A program made the translations under genes and the position numbers. From positions 1 through 21,979 of the forward strand of contig NZ_CABUAN010000037.1 in NCBI RefSeq assembly GCF_902489635.1: a stretch of DNA of 21,979 nt, written 5' to 3'. The notes beneath the pieces were generated by a model. The model saw only the letters and a list, made by a program, of their open reading frames with translations. It searched no databases and was not told the origin of the DNA. Below are positions 6,728-13,895 of this stretch, piece after piece (positions within the stretch are counted from its first letter, which is position 1; the number at the start of each line of letters is the position of its first letter). The stretch comes from an uncultured Porphyromonas sp. Its GTDB lineage: Bacteria > Bacteroidota > Bacteroidia > Bacteroidales > Porphyromonadaceae.

Positions 6728-8731
6728 TTAGAAGCGGTAGGCGAGGTAGCTGTCGGCGCGCCAGCGGGGCAGGCCATCGTCTAGGTTGCGATCGTAGCGC
6801 ACGGAGCCTGAGAGGGTCCAGTGCGGTGCTAGCTGCCACTGCAGGAGCAGTGCTGTGGCAATGCCTTGACCCGTGGCGCTGTATAGTCCGAAGGCGTAGC
6901 GCGTGGTGGGTAGGTAAGCGTAGCTCGCGACCCGTACGTGATCAGCATGGTAGTAATGACCCGAGAGCGCAATGCTCAGCGGACGGCGCACACCCGTACG
7001 ATAGCGCGCCACAACCGTGAGCGACCTACCCCACTGCGCTTCATCTTGTCCCTCTAGGCGCCGCTGCTGTATGGTGCCGACAAGCTGCAGTGAGAGGGGC
7101 GCTAGGCTATAACGTAGCGTACTGCTGAGTCGCCAGCGTAGAGCCTCTTCATTGGAGCGTCCCAGCTGCCCGTACCAGAGTTGCTCGAGTTGACTGTTGT
7201 AGCGGGTGGTTAGGTAGAGGCGTGTCAGGAGTCCACGACTGCGCTCGAGCTTGCGGTAGCGCGGCTCGAGGCTTTCGTATAGCTCCAGCATAGCACGCAG
7301 GGTTGAGTGCTTCAGCAGGCGCGTGGTGCCGTAGAGACGTAAGCCCATATCGTTGCCCAGGCGGGCGTAGTGGCTTTCGCTGCGACCATAATAGGAGGCA
7401 AAGTGGGGAGACATATAATATAGTGTCACGCCGAGGTCTCGTTGCCGAGGAGTGTGGTAGCGCAGGTGCTGTATGAAGCCCAGATGCTCTAGCCGCTCAG
7501 TAGCTAGCTCGCCCTGCAGCTCCAAGCGACGCGACGGACTCTGCCACTGGTAGGCAAGCGATGTAAGCCAATGCGACTGCAGCGGGGTGTCGCTCTCCAG
7601 AGCTTTGTAGCCAGGCATAAAAGCTAAGTCATACCCCATCCAGTCGGCATAGAGCGTCTGCAGCGAAAGTAGAGCCCGTGGCATCGTGTAAGCAAGCTGC
7701 GCCCCCACCGTCTGCATCGGGATAACTGCACGCTGGGCTCGTCGCTCGGGCGTGTCGTAGCGCATATTGGGTCTGATAGCCTCGATCAAGCCTTGTCGCT
7801 CATCGATCGAGCCATCGAGCCGACTGTAAGAGTAAAAAGCGGAGTAACGCCACGCACCCCAATGCCCCTCACTCGCAAGGCCCCGCAAGGCACGCTCACG
7901 CAGCGCACTGAGCGAAGGCGAGAGCATCGACTTAGGACGAGCGAGCTGTGGCAGCGCACTAGCACTTGCCCAGACGGATCGAGCGGCGAGAAGACCAGCA
8001 CCCCACCCCACCTTAAAGTGTCCAAGTACCACCTTGTCGAGGTAAGCCAGGCGAGGCTCATACATAGCGAAGTAACGCCAGGTGCCATCTTTCGCCAATT
8101 CCTGTGGGTACCTCTGATACTGAGCTGCCACCTGCCACTGTCCCTTCTGTCTGAGCGATATAGCTGAGCGCAGCTTGAGCGGATCGTACCACGCATCAGA
8201 GACGGCTTCCGAAGCTTTGGGGTAACTCATCGCCACGTAAGCCTCACCCGTGACTGGTGTAGCGGGCTTTGCGTAAGGCTCCCCAGCGAAGGGGCGCACC
8301 ATCACATAGGGTGCCACACGAGCTATCGTCTCACGATTCCACCCCGTGACCCACTTGAGGTCATAAACAGACTGCAGCTCGCCTCCGCGCTCATCACGGT
8401 AGCGTCTGAGCTGATAGATCTGGTAACTGCTGAGAAAAGGGAAGCGCTCCTGCAGCTCCTGCTGGGTGGCCCGGTTCAGGTCGAGTAGCTCCTTTGTCTT
8501 TGGCTCTTGTGGAAATAGCTCGAGCAAGTCGTCCTCCTCTAGTTCGGCAAGTTCGTCACTCGGCAAGCGCTCCACGAGCCACTCGAGGGGCAGCTCGCCC
8601 GTCACGAGCGAGTCGCTCTGCGCCCACCCCTGTAGCGGCAGGAGGAGCAAGAGAGCTAAATAGAGAAGTCCCCTACCCCTGCAGATGAACGATTGTAATG
8701 CCTGCACCGCCAAACCGCACATCTTCATCAT
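6728..8731 (-). CDS. Exported helix-hairpin-helix protein with probable outer-membrane beta-barrel region
   Basis: This 667-residue protein has an N-terminal signal peptide (hydrophobic core about residues 22-33, probable cleavage after GWAQ, 35-38) and an acidic linker. A helix-hairpin-helix region follows (about 83-145), with the ComEA-like LDLNRATQQELQ and the partner segment VYDLKWVTGWNRETI. The remaining ~500 residues alternate aromatic and polar residues, with many Tyr, Arg, Ser and Leu, and end in YLAYRF. A terminal Phe is common in outer-membrane barrel proteins, so a barrel is inferred. The first 59 bp overlap the end of mutS2 in another frame, so the two are translationally close. 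HHH motifs usually contact DNA, but an exported one could as well bind protein; function is not known. A start a few codons later is possible. Confidence 0.8.
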   Translation of the reverse strand: MMKMCGLAVQALQSFICRGRGLLYLALLLLLPLQGWAQSDSLVTGELPLEWLVERLPSDELAELEEDDLLELFPQEPKTKELLDLNRATQQELQERFPFLSSYQIYQLRRYRDERGGELQSVYDLKWVTGWNRETIARVAPYVMVRPFAGEPYAKPATPVTGEAYVAMSYPKASEAVSDAWYDPLKLRSAISLRQKGQWQVAAQYQRYPQELAKDGTWRYFAMYEPRLAYLDKVVLGHFKVGWGAGLLAARSVWASASALPQLARPKSMLSPSLSALRERALRGLASEGHWGAWRYSAFYSYSRLDGSIDERQGLIEAIRPNMRYDTPERRAQRAVIPMQTVGAQLAYTMPRALLSLQTLYADWMGYDLAFMPGYKALESDTPLQSHWLTSLAYQWQSPSRRLELQGELATERLEHLGFIQHLRYHTPRQRDLGVTLYYMSPHFASYYGRSESHYARLGNDMGLRLYGTTRLLKHSTLRAMLELYESLEPRYRKLERSRGLLTRLYLTTRYNSQLEQLWYGQLGRSNEEALRWRLSSTLRYSLAPLSLQLVGTIQQRRLEGQDEAQWGRSLTVVARYRTGVRRPLSIALSGHYYHADHVRVASYAYLPTTRYAFGLYSATGQGIATALLLQWQLAPHWTLSGSVRYDRNLDDGLPRWRADSYLAYRF

Positions 8732-11222
8732 GATAGTGACTCACCCCGGGGTAATGGTCGAGCAGTTCGCGGATAGAGACCCGTAGTGCACCCGTCCCCG
8801 TGCCGTGCAGTATCTCCACACGGTTGAAGCCTAGACTGATCGCATCGTCGAGGAAATATTGTACCGCTTGGATCGCCTCTGCGGCACGCATACCCCGCAC
8901 GTCGAGTCGGTCGGAGAAGTCTAGCCGACGCTCATGCAGATGCTCCACCACATTGGTTGTGCGAGTAGGTTGCGCCGTGGCCTGCGCCTGCTCCTCCTTA
9001 CGCTCACTGCCGAGCCGTACGATCTCATTAGGCTTGCAAGAGATACGTATACGACCATTGACCACCACCGTGGCACTATTGGCCGAGAGCTCAGAGAGGA
9101 CGCCCACCACATTCATCGTCGTGACCCGCACCTCATCCCCCTCCTTGGGAGGCTTTGGCACAGAGAGCTTGACAGGCGATGAACTTTGCGTATCACGCTC
9201 TGGAGTGCCACCCTGCTTGCGCTTGCGCTCCTTACGCTCTTTGCGACGCTTGAGCCGCTCCAGCTCACGCTCCACACTGCCCGACTGCTCTACCGTCTCA
9301 GCCTGCGCCAGCTGCTCGCTGTAAGCACTGAGTGCTTGGCGAGCCTCCTTCGTCTGCTGCCGCTCCGCTTGGCTCTCCTTGATCTCACGGATCGTGCGCT
9401 CGATCTGAGCACGGCTCTGGTCCAGTAGATCGGCCGCCTCTTGCTGTGCCTGCGTTAGGAGGTCCTGACGCTGCTCCTTGAGCTTCGACAGACGCGCCTC
9501 GTAGTCTGCAAGGAGACGCTCGAGTTTCTGCTCCCGATGCTCTATCTCGGTGCGCTTGCGCTGCCAGTACTGCTTGTCGCGAACGATGTCCTGCACGTAA
9601 CGCTCGCTCTGGATCACCTCCTGGCCAACCAGCTCGGTGGCGTACTCCAGCACCTTGCGTGGCAGCCCTTGCTGACGTGCTATCTCAAGGGCAAAGGAGC
9701 TACCCGGCTGACCGATGGATAGCTCGTAGAGCGGCTTCATCTCCTTCTGATCATAGAGCATGGCACCGTTGACGATGCCCTTGTGCGTGGTCGCATACTC
9801 CTTGAGGTTGCGGTAGTGCGTCGTGATGACGCCCCACGCCCGCTGCTCATTAAAGAGTGCCAAAAGCCCCTCTGCTATGGCTCCACCTAGCTCCGGCTCC
9901 GTGCCAGCTCCAAACTCATCGATCAGGAGCAAACTGTTAGCTCCACAAGCGGCCGACATGGCCCGCATGTGCTTCAAATGCGAAGAATAAGTACTCAGAT
10001 CGTCCTCCATAGACTGGTTGTCGCCGATCTCTATCGCTAGATGCTTGAAGACACCCGCCACCGAGTCAGGGTGTACGGGGATCGGGATGCCACTCTGCAG
10101 CATATACTGGAGGAGTCCGACCGTCTTGAGACAGACCGACTTACCGCCAGCATTAGGCCCCGAGATGACGAGGATACGTTCGTTGGGATAGCGTAGTAAG
10201 ATGTCTTGTGGCACGACGCTCTTGCCCTCTTGGCTAAGGGTATGCTGGAGTATCGGGTTGACCGCCTGGTACCACTGAATGGTTGGCTTGTTGCGCACCT
10301 CAGGGATGGCGCAGTGCATCTCATCGGCAAAGCGAGCTATCGCACAAACCGCATCGATGCGCCCCATGGAGAGGTAAAGCTGGGACAACGTCTCACGACG
10401 CTCCCGAATAGGTGCCGTAAGCTGACGCAAGATCTCGATCACCTCACGATGCTCCTCGCTCTCCAGTTCACGGATGCGGTTGTTTGCCTCGACCACCTCG
10501 AGGGGCTCTATATATAATGTCTTGCCCGTGGCACTCTCATCGTGCACGATACCTGGTATCTGACGCTTGTGCATAGCGGTCACCGGCAGTACGGGACGCC
10601 CCGAGCGCATCGTCGCCTGCGCATCCTCCTCGACATAGCCAGCCGCCTGAGCTGCCGTGAGCAGTCCTCGCATCAGCTTCGCTATGGCACGTTCCTCACG
10701 CTGTAGGGCGAGGCGTAGCTCGGCAAGCCGTGGCGAAGCGTTGTCCACCAGTCGTCCATGCGGATCAAGCTTGCGCAAGATCGTTTGCGCGATCTCTTGC
10801 AGCCCTTCACTACCCACCACAAGGCGAGACAGACTGGGATAGAGCGGTGAGACGTCGCCCGTCCCATTGTCCTGCACTTTCGTCAGGAGCCTCGACCACG
10901 CCTCATAGCTCACGATCGCCTGAGCCACTTGCGCCAGCTCCTCCTCTGTCAGGTAGCTACCCTCAGCACGTAGCGTGCCGAGCGTAGCCCGCAGGTCAGC
11001 GACACGTCGTGTGGGTAGCTCCATCGTGACGCTCAGCAAGTGTCTCATCTCCCGCACACGCTCCAGACGGTGACGGATAGCGTCCGGACTCGTCGAGGCG
11101 GTCAGCGCACCCACCATCTCCCGCCCCATAGAGCTGTGACACTCCGAGGCGATCAGATCCAGTAGGTCGTAGTAGCCTACTTTGTCTAGATAGTCCGAGG
11201 GATAGGTTATGTCGCTAGGCAT
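8673..11222 (-). CDS. mutS2: MutS2 ATPase/endonuclease with Smr domain
   Basis: MutS2 is a MutS-like ATPase without the mismatch-recognition domain. In other bacteria it acts on recombination intermediates or on collided ribosomes. From the ATG at 11222 it has 849 residues: a core/lever region, Walker A GPNAGGKS at about 355-362, Walker B LLLIDEFGAGTEPE near 431-444, a long charged coiled coil (about 530-650), a KOW-like stretch, and a C-terminal Smr domain (last ~78 residues) with LDVRG and HGTGTGALR. A longer frame reaches an ATG at 11261, but that would overlap rseP by 35 bp. The ATG at 11222 lies only 4 bp past the rseP stop and begins MPSDITYPSDYLDKVGYYD, much as family members begin. 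The 3' end overlaps the exported HHH gene. Confidence 0.95.
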   Translation of the reverse strand: MPSDITYPSDYLDKVGYYDLLDLIASECHSSMGREMVGALTASTSPDAIRHRLERVREMRHLLSVTMELPTRRVADLRATLGTLRAEGSYLTEEELAQVAQAIVSYEAWSRLLTKVQDNGTGDVSPLYPSLSRLVVGSEGLQEIAQTILRKLDPHGRLVDNASPRLAELRLALQREERAIAKLMRGLLTAAQAAGYVEEDAQATMRSGRPVLPVTAMHKRQIPGIVHDESATGKTLYIEPLEVVEANNRIRELESEEHREVIEILRQLTAPIRERRETLSQLYLSMGRIDAVCAIARFADEMHCAIPEVRNKPTIQWYQAVNPILQHTLSQEGKSVVPQDILLRYPNERILVISGPNAGGKSVCLKTVGLLQYMLQSGIPIPVHPDSVAGVFKHLAIEIGDNQSMEDDLSTYSSHLKHMRAMSAACGANSLLLIDEFGAGTEPELGGAIAEGLLALFNEQRAWGVITTHYRNLKEYATTHKGIVNGAMLYDQKEMKPLYELSIGQPGSSFALEIARQQGLPRKVLEYATELVGQEVIQSERYVQDIVRDKQYWQRKRTEIEHREQKLERLLADYEARLSKLKEQRQDLLTQAQQEAADLLDQSRAQIERTIREIKESQAERQQTKEARQALSAYSEQLAQAETVEQSGSVERELERLKRRKERKERKRKQGGTPERDTQSSSPVKLSVPKPPKEGDEVRVTTMNVVGVLSELSANSATVVVNGRIRISCKPNEIVRLGSERKEEQAQATAQPTRTTNVVEHLHERRLDFSDRLDVRGMRAAEAIQAVQYFLDDAISLGFNRVEILHGTGTGALRVSIRELLDHYPGVSHYHDEDVRFGGAGITIVHLQG

Positions 11223-11226
11223 CGTG

Positions 11227-12567
11227 TCAGAAGAGCTTAAAGAGGTCATTGCCATTGGCATAGATCACCAATGCTATCAGGAGCAGCATCCCCACCATCT
11301 GCGCTCGTATCAGCACTTCGTCCTTTACCTTGCGCCCGGTGATCATCTCCCAGATGACGAAGAGTAGGTGCCCTCCGTCCAGACCTGGTATGGGGATGAT
11401 ATTCATAAAGGCAAAGATGATCGAGAGGAGAGCGCATATTTGCCAGAAGGTAAACCAGTCCCACTGTGCGGGGAAAAGCTTACCCATCGAGACCAAGCCC
11501 CCTAATGAAGAGGCCCCCTCAGGGGTGAAGACATACTTCATATCCTGCGCATAGCCCGAGAGGGTGCCGATACCCTTGTGCCACCCCACGACAAAGCTCT
11601 GCGGCAGCGAGTAGTGCACCTGCTGCACCTCGTAAATACTCTGCAGCGGACGGAGCATCACCCCGATCACGCCCGTTGTGTCGGGACGTATCGCTAGCTG
11701 CACCGTATCAGCGCCACGAAGCCACTCAGAGCTAATCCACTCGCCCGCATGGGTGTAGAAGTAGCGACGCCCACTCGGCAGATGAGGCATCGGAATGCTG
11801 TCCAGCGCGAGCAGTTTGTCGCCACGCAGCACCCCCGCCTTGGCAGCCGCACTGCCTGGCACGATACTATCTGCGATAAAGGGTACCTGCATCGTCATCA
11901 GCCCCTCATTGCCCCGCAAGATACGCTGCATCATATCGTCCGGGATCGTTATATCGATCAGCTGACCATCGCGCTGCACGGTCACCACCTTCGCCTCGAT
12001 CACCGCACGCATGAAGTCGGTACGTAGCACATCCCGCTCCTGGCCATCGATAGACCATATAATGTCTCCATCGTGGAAGCCCACCTCCTGAGCCGCTGGA
12101 CTAAAGACCATACCCGCCGTGACCGACCGTGAAGACATCTCCACGTCGCCCCAGTGGTACGATATGCCCGCATAGATGAGGAGGGCTAGGACAAAGTTAA
12201 AGAGCACGCCACCGATCAGAATGAAAAAGCGTTGCCAAGCCGGCTTACTGCGAAATTCGTTGCCACGCATCGGCTCCTTGATCTGCTTCGTGTCGAGGCT
12301 CTCGTCGATCATGCCGTGGATCTTGCAGTAGCCCCCGAGGGGTAGCCAGCCGATACCATACTCCGTCTCGCTACCCTTAGGACGATAACGCCAGAGTGCC
12401 TTACCCTTGACATCAAAGAAGAGGTAAAACTTATCCACCCGCACGCCAAAGAGTCGCGCGAAGAGGAAGTGCCCCAGCTCATGTATAAAGACCAAGAGAC
12501 TCAGTGCCAAGAGCAACTGCCCGATCCGCATCAGAGTACTCATGAGTGCTACCGTATCTATACCCAT
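11227..12567 (-). CDS. rseP: Site-2 intramembrane metalloprotease RseP
   Basis: This is an M50 inner-membrane protease that cleaves membrane-bound anti-sigma factors and remnant signal peptides. Within 446 residues it shows the zinc motif HELGH at 29-33 in the first membrane helix, then FLFARLFGVRVDKFYLFFD, two PDZ-like regions between about 150 and 330, and NIIPIPGLDGGH near the C-terminus, which supplies the third ligand. A membrane helix ends the protein. Start: the ATG at 12567 is annotated; the ATG at 12543 (MSTLMRIGQ) would better match the usual distance to HExxH and is a serious alternative. A TACCTTTG box lies 28 bp upstream of the first ATG. It is the first gene of rseP-mutS2-HHH. 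Confidence 0.95.
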   Translation of the reverse strand: MGIDTVALMSTLMRIGQLLLALSLLVFIHELGHFLFARLFGVRVDKFYLFFDVKGKALWRYRPKGSETEYGIGWLPLGGYCKIHGMIDESLDTKQIKEPMRGNEFRSKPAWQRFFILIGGVLFNFVLALLIYAGISYHWGDVEMSSRSVTAGMVFSPAAQEVGFHDGDIIWSIDGQERDVLRTDFMRAVIEAKVVTVQRDGQLIDITIPDDMMQRILRGNEGLMTMQVPFIADSIVPGSAAAKAGVLRGDKLLALDSIPMPHLPSGRRYFYTHAGEWISSEWLRGADTVQLAIRPDTTGVIGVMLRPLQSIYEVQQVHYSLPQSFVVGWHKGIGTLSGYAQDMKYVFTPEGASSLGGLVSMGKLFPAQWDWFTFWQICALLSIIFAFMNIIPIPGLDGGHLLFVIWEMITGRKVKDEVLIRAQMVGMLLLIALVIYANGNDLFKLF

Positions 12568-12594
12568 CTAGTTTGTCGTAATTATAGCTAGCCA

Positions 12595-12602
12595 CAAAGG
12601 TA
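12595..12602 (-). promoter_or_regulatory. Bacteroidota -7 box TACCTTTG before rseP
   Basis: The minus strand reads TTATTGTACCTTTGTGG, an exact TAnnTTTG match, with TTAG about 20 bp upstream as a poor -33 candidate. It implies a leader of about 20 nt to the ATG at 12567 or about 45 nt to the ATG at 12543. The core is the same as the nusB box. Confidence 0.65.
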
Positions 12603-12632
12603 CAATAATATTGGAGGCTAACCTTTAGGTAA

Positions 12633-12723
12633 CGGCTGTTAGCTGTTGGCTGTTGGCTCTTGGCTCTTGGCTGTTGGCTTTTGGCTGTTAGCTATATTGG
12701 CTGTTGGCTGTTAGCTGTTGGCG
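12633..12723. repeat. Degenerate 7-bp tandem repeat (GGCTGTT type)
   Basis: About a dozen copies of a 7-bp unit, mostly TTGGCTG, TTAGCTG or TTGGCTC, run head to tail with one interruption (GCTATATTGG). It starts about 30 bp upstream of the rseP -7 box. Simple-sequence tracts like this can vary in length by slippage; an effect on rseP expression is speculation. Confidence 0.75.
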
Positions 12724-12747
12724 GGAACCTTTAGATCTAGCGGGAGG

Positions 12748-12893
12748 GCGTCCGTTGTAGTACACCGAGACGAGTAGCAATAATACGTGTAGCCCTTTGT
12801 ATGGACGCTCGGTCTGAGCGTCCGTTGTAGTACACCGAGACGAGTAGCACTCCGTCACTGCGCCATGTAGGGACGCTCGGTCTGAGCGTCCGT
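12748..12893. repeat. 32-bp direct repeat with GGACGCTC hairpins
   Basis: An identical 32-bp sequence occurs at 12748-12779 and 12818-12849, 70 bp apart. Interleaved are two identical hairpins at 12803-12825 and 12871-12893, with stem GGACGCTC/GAGCGTCC and loop GGTCT. The hairpins belong to the same family as those at 18991-19138 and 21837-21940 but carry a compensated A-T to T-A change in the stem. Confidence 0.8.
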
Positions 12894-13024
12894 CCCCGAA
12901 CCAGCGAAACTGCGCCTTTGCTTTCTAAGTTCATATGCAAGCAAAAAGCGAAGTTTTTTCTCGTTTCGCAAGCTCGGTCGACTTCTCTTCGGGTGAACCG
13001 CTCGGAGGGGTGGATGCTTCCACC

Positions 13025-13104
13025 GTAGGGGCGGACCTGTGTGTCCGCCCGTCCTCACCTGAGCGCAGTCTATTCTGCGGGCGGACACGTAGGTCCGCCC
13101 CTAC
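13025..13104. repeat. 26-bp inverted repeat (GTAGGGGCGGACC type)
   Basis: The arms at 13025-13050 and 13079-13104 are inverted copies that match at 24 of 26 positions; the mismatches lie together in the middle. The spacer is 28 bp. Each arm is itself nearly palindromic (GGCGGAC..GTCCGCC), so each can also fold alone. This looks like a REP-like interspersed repeat; no coding function. Confidence 0.75.
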
Positions 13105-13181
13105 ACGAATCACATCAACACGACAAATCCAGCCATCAAATGCTGTAATACCAGCAGCATAATAGACAGACGCACACAGAA

Positions 13182-13290
13182 GGACCTCGCAGAGGTCCGA
13201 CGAATCATAGCCGTGGGTCGGAGGGGCAAAGCCCCGAACGACCCACGGATAGGCGAACGTGCTAGGAGGTCGACCCCTTGTGGGTCGGAC
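13182..13290 (+). repeat. Three-hairpin repeat unit, copy 1
   Basis: Three hairpins lie in order. Hairpin A (13182-13198) has stem GGACCTC/GAGGTCC. Hairpin B (13211-13248) has a 10-bp outer stem, a GA/GAA internal loop, a 5-bp inner stem GGGGC/GCCCC and an AAA loop. Hairpin C (13271-13287) has stem CGACCC/GGGTCG. A and B are joined by a spacer containing ACGAATCATAG, and C is followed by GACTA. Copy 2 (13311-13427) has the same order and spacing on the other strand. Confidence 0.75.
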
Positions 13291-13310
13291 TAGACGAAGC
13301 TTACAGTCAT

Positions 13311-13427
13311 AGTCCGACCTCCCACACAGGGGAGGTCGCTTGTTTCGTATGGCTCCTCGCCCCCCAGTCGTTCGGAGCTTTGCTCCTCCGACTGGGGGCT
13401 ATGATTCGTCCGACCGCAAGCGGTCGG
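13311..13427 (-). repeat. Three-hairpin repeat unit, inverted copy 2
   Basis: Read on the minus strand, this has hairpin A (13410-13427, stem CCGACCGC/GCGGTCGG), the conserved spacer ACGAATCATAG, hairpin B (13361-13398, outer stem CCCCCAGTCG, inner stem GGAGC/GCTCC, same GA, AAA and GAA unpaired bases), a 22-nt spacer of the same length as in copy 1, and hairpin C (13315-13338, stem CGACCTCCC/GGGAGGTCG) followed by GACTA. Stem bases differ from copy 1 in compensated pairs, while unpaired bases are kept. Confidence 0.75.
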
Positions 13428-13530
13428 CTACCCGTCTCGCTTTGACGGGTACAGACGCCCTCTCGCTAGATACGAGCCGTGCGTCCCTATAAAGGGCTAC
13501 TCGTATCGTTCTGATTCCATAGTACATACG

Positions 13531-13779
13531 AGTTCCAAAAACAATTCCCCTTTTGGAACTTTTTAGTTCCAAGGCAGGAACTCTTTAGTTCCAACGGAGG
13601 AACTTTTTAGTTCCAAGGGAGGAACTTTTCAATTCCTACGTAGGAAATCGTAAGTATCCACGTGGGCGTTCAATATGCCCCACGTAGGATCAGCTGCTTT
13701 TAAGACAGATCCTAGAGTTTCATACCTATGACACTAGAGTTTCTCCCTAGGAAACTAGAGTTTCATACCTAGGAAACTA
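13531..13779. repeat. 22-bp-phased array of small palindromes before pdxH
   Basis: Palindromes are centred at 13573.5, 13595.5, 13617.5, 13639.5, 13661.5 and 13683.5, then, after one slot filled by a larger hairpin (arms TAGGATC 13686-13692 and GATCCTA 13708-13714), at about 13727.5, 13748.5 and 13770.5. The first three are AGTTCC-6-GGAACT. The fourth is AATTCC-TACGTA-GGAAAT. The fifth and sixth have a CCACGTGG or CACGTA centre, and the last ones are GTTTC..CCTAGG..GAAAC. A longer AGTTCC/GGAACT pair (13531-13560) opens the array. The base sequence changes along the array but the phase stays. Confidence 0.8.
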
Positions 13780-13821
13780 AAATATGCTCACGAGATCGGA
13801 GGCGTTAAGAGCGAATTTCTG

Positions 13822-13829
13822 TATCTTTG
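13822..13829 (+). promoter_or_regulatory. Bacteroidota -7 box TATCTTTG before pdxH
   Basis: TATCTTTG matches TAnnTTTG exactly and lies 66 bp before the pdxH ATG, just after the palindrome array ends. It is the likely promoter of the pdxH-tsaB-etfB-etfA-acyl-CoA dehydrogenase run. Confidence 0.65.
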
Positions 13830-13895
13830 TAAGCGAATGAGTGGTGAGCGGACTCGTCAAGAGCTTCGCAACACCTATCCTATAGTATACCAGTT

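Larger units (their letters stand above)
12603..13895. other. Gene-free repeat island between divergent rseP and pdxH
   Basis: About 1.3 kb between two divergent promoters contains no credible gene. Short open frames occur, but they run through palindromes in both directions. The content, from left to right, is degenerate 7-bp repeats, a 32-bp direct repeat with GGACGCTC hairpins, a hairpin near 12917-12945, a 26-bp inverted repeat, two inverted three-hairpin units, two more hairpins (13430-13450 with stem ACCCGTC/GACGGGT; 13469-13507 with stem GATACGAG/CTCGTATC), the 22-bp palindrome array and the pdxH promoter. The main parts are listed separately. Confidence 0.8.

Noticed and set aside
8800..9324. 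174-codon open frame on the plus strand
   Set aside because: It lies wholly antisense to mutS2, and its Ser/Arg-rich translation is typical of a shadow frame. The mutS2 frame has clear Smr and coiled-coil features at the same place.
11223..11261. Longer mutS2 start at 11261
   Set aside because: It would overlap rseP by 35 bp and add 13 low-information residues. The ATG at 11222 fits the family N-terminus better and sits 4 bp after the rseP stop.
12917..12945. Hairpin TTTGCTT/AAGCAAA followed by a T run as a terminator
   Set aside because: No gene lies upstream on the plus strand. It is more likely one more repeat hairpin in the island.
12737..13162. Several open frames of 60-77 codons on both strands in the repeat island
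   Set aside because: They translate palindromic repeats (for example RTHRSAP-like stretches on both strands) and have no start context or homology that I recognise.
13531..13779. Possible CRISPR array
   Set aside because: The repeated units are ~22 bp palindromes directly abutting with changing sequence and no unique 30-40 bp spacers. No cas gene is in the window.
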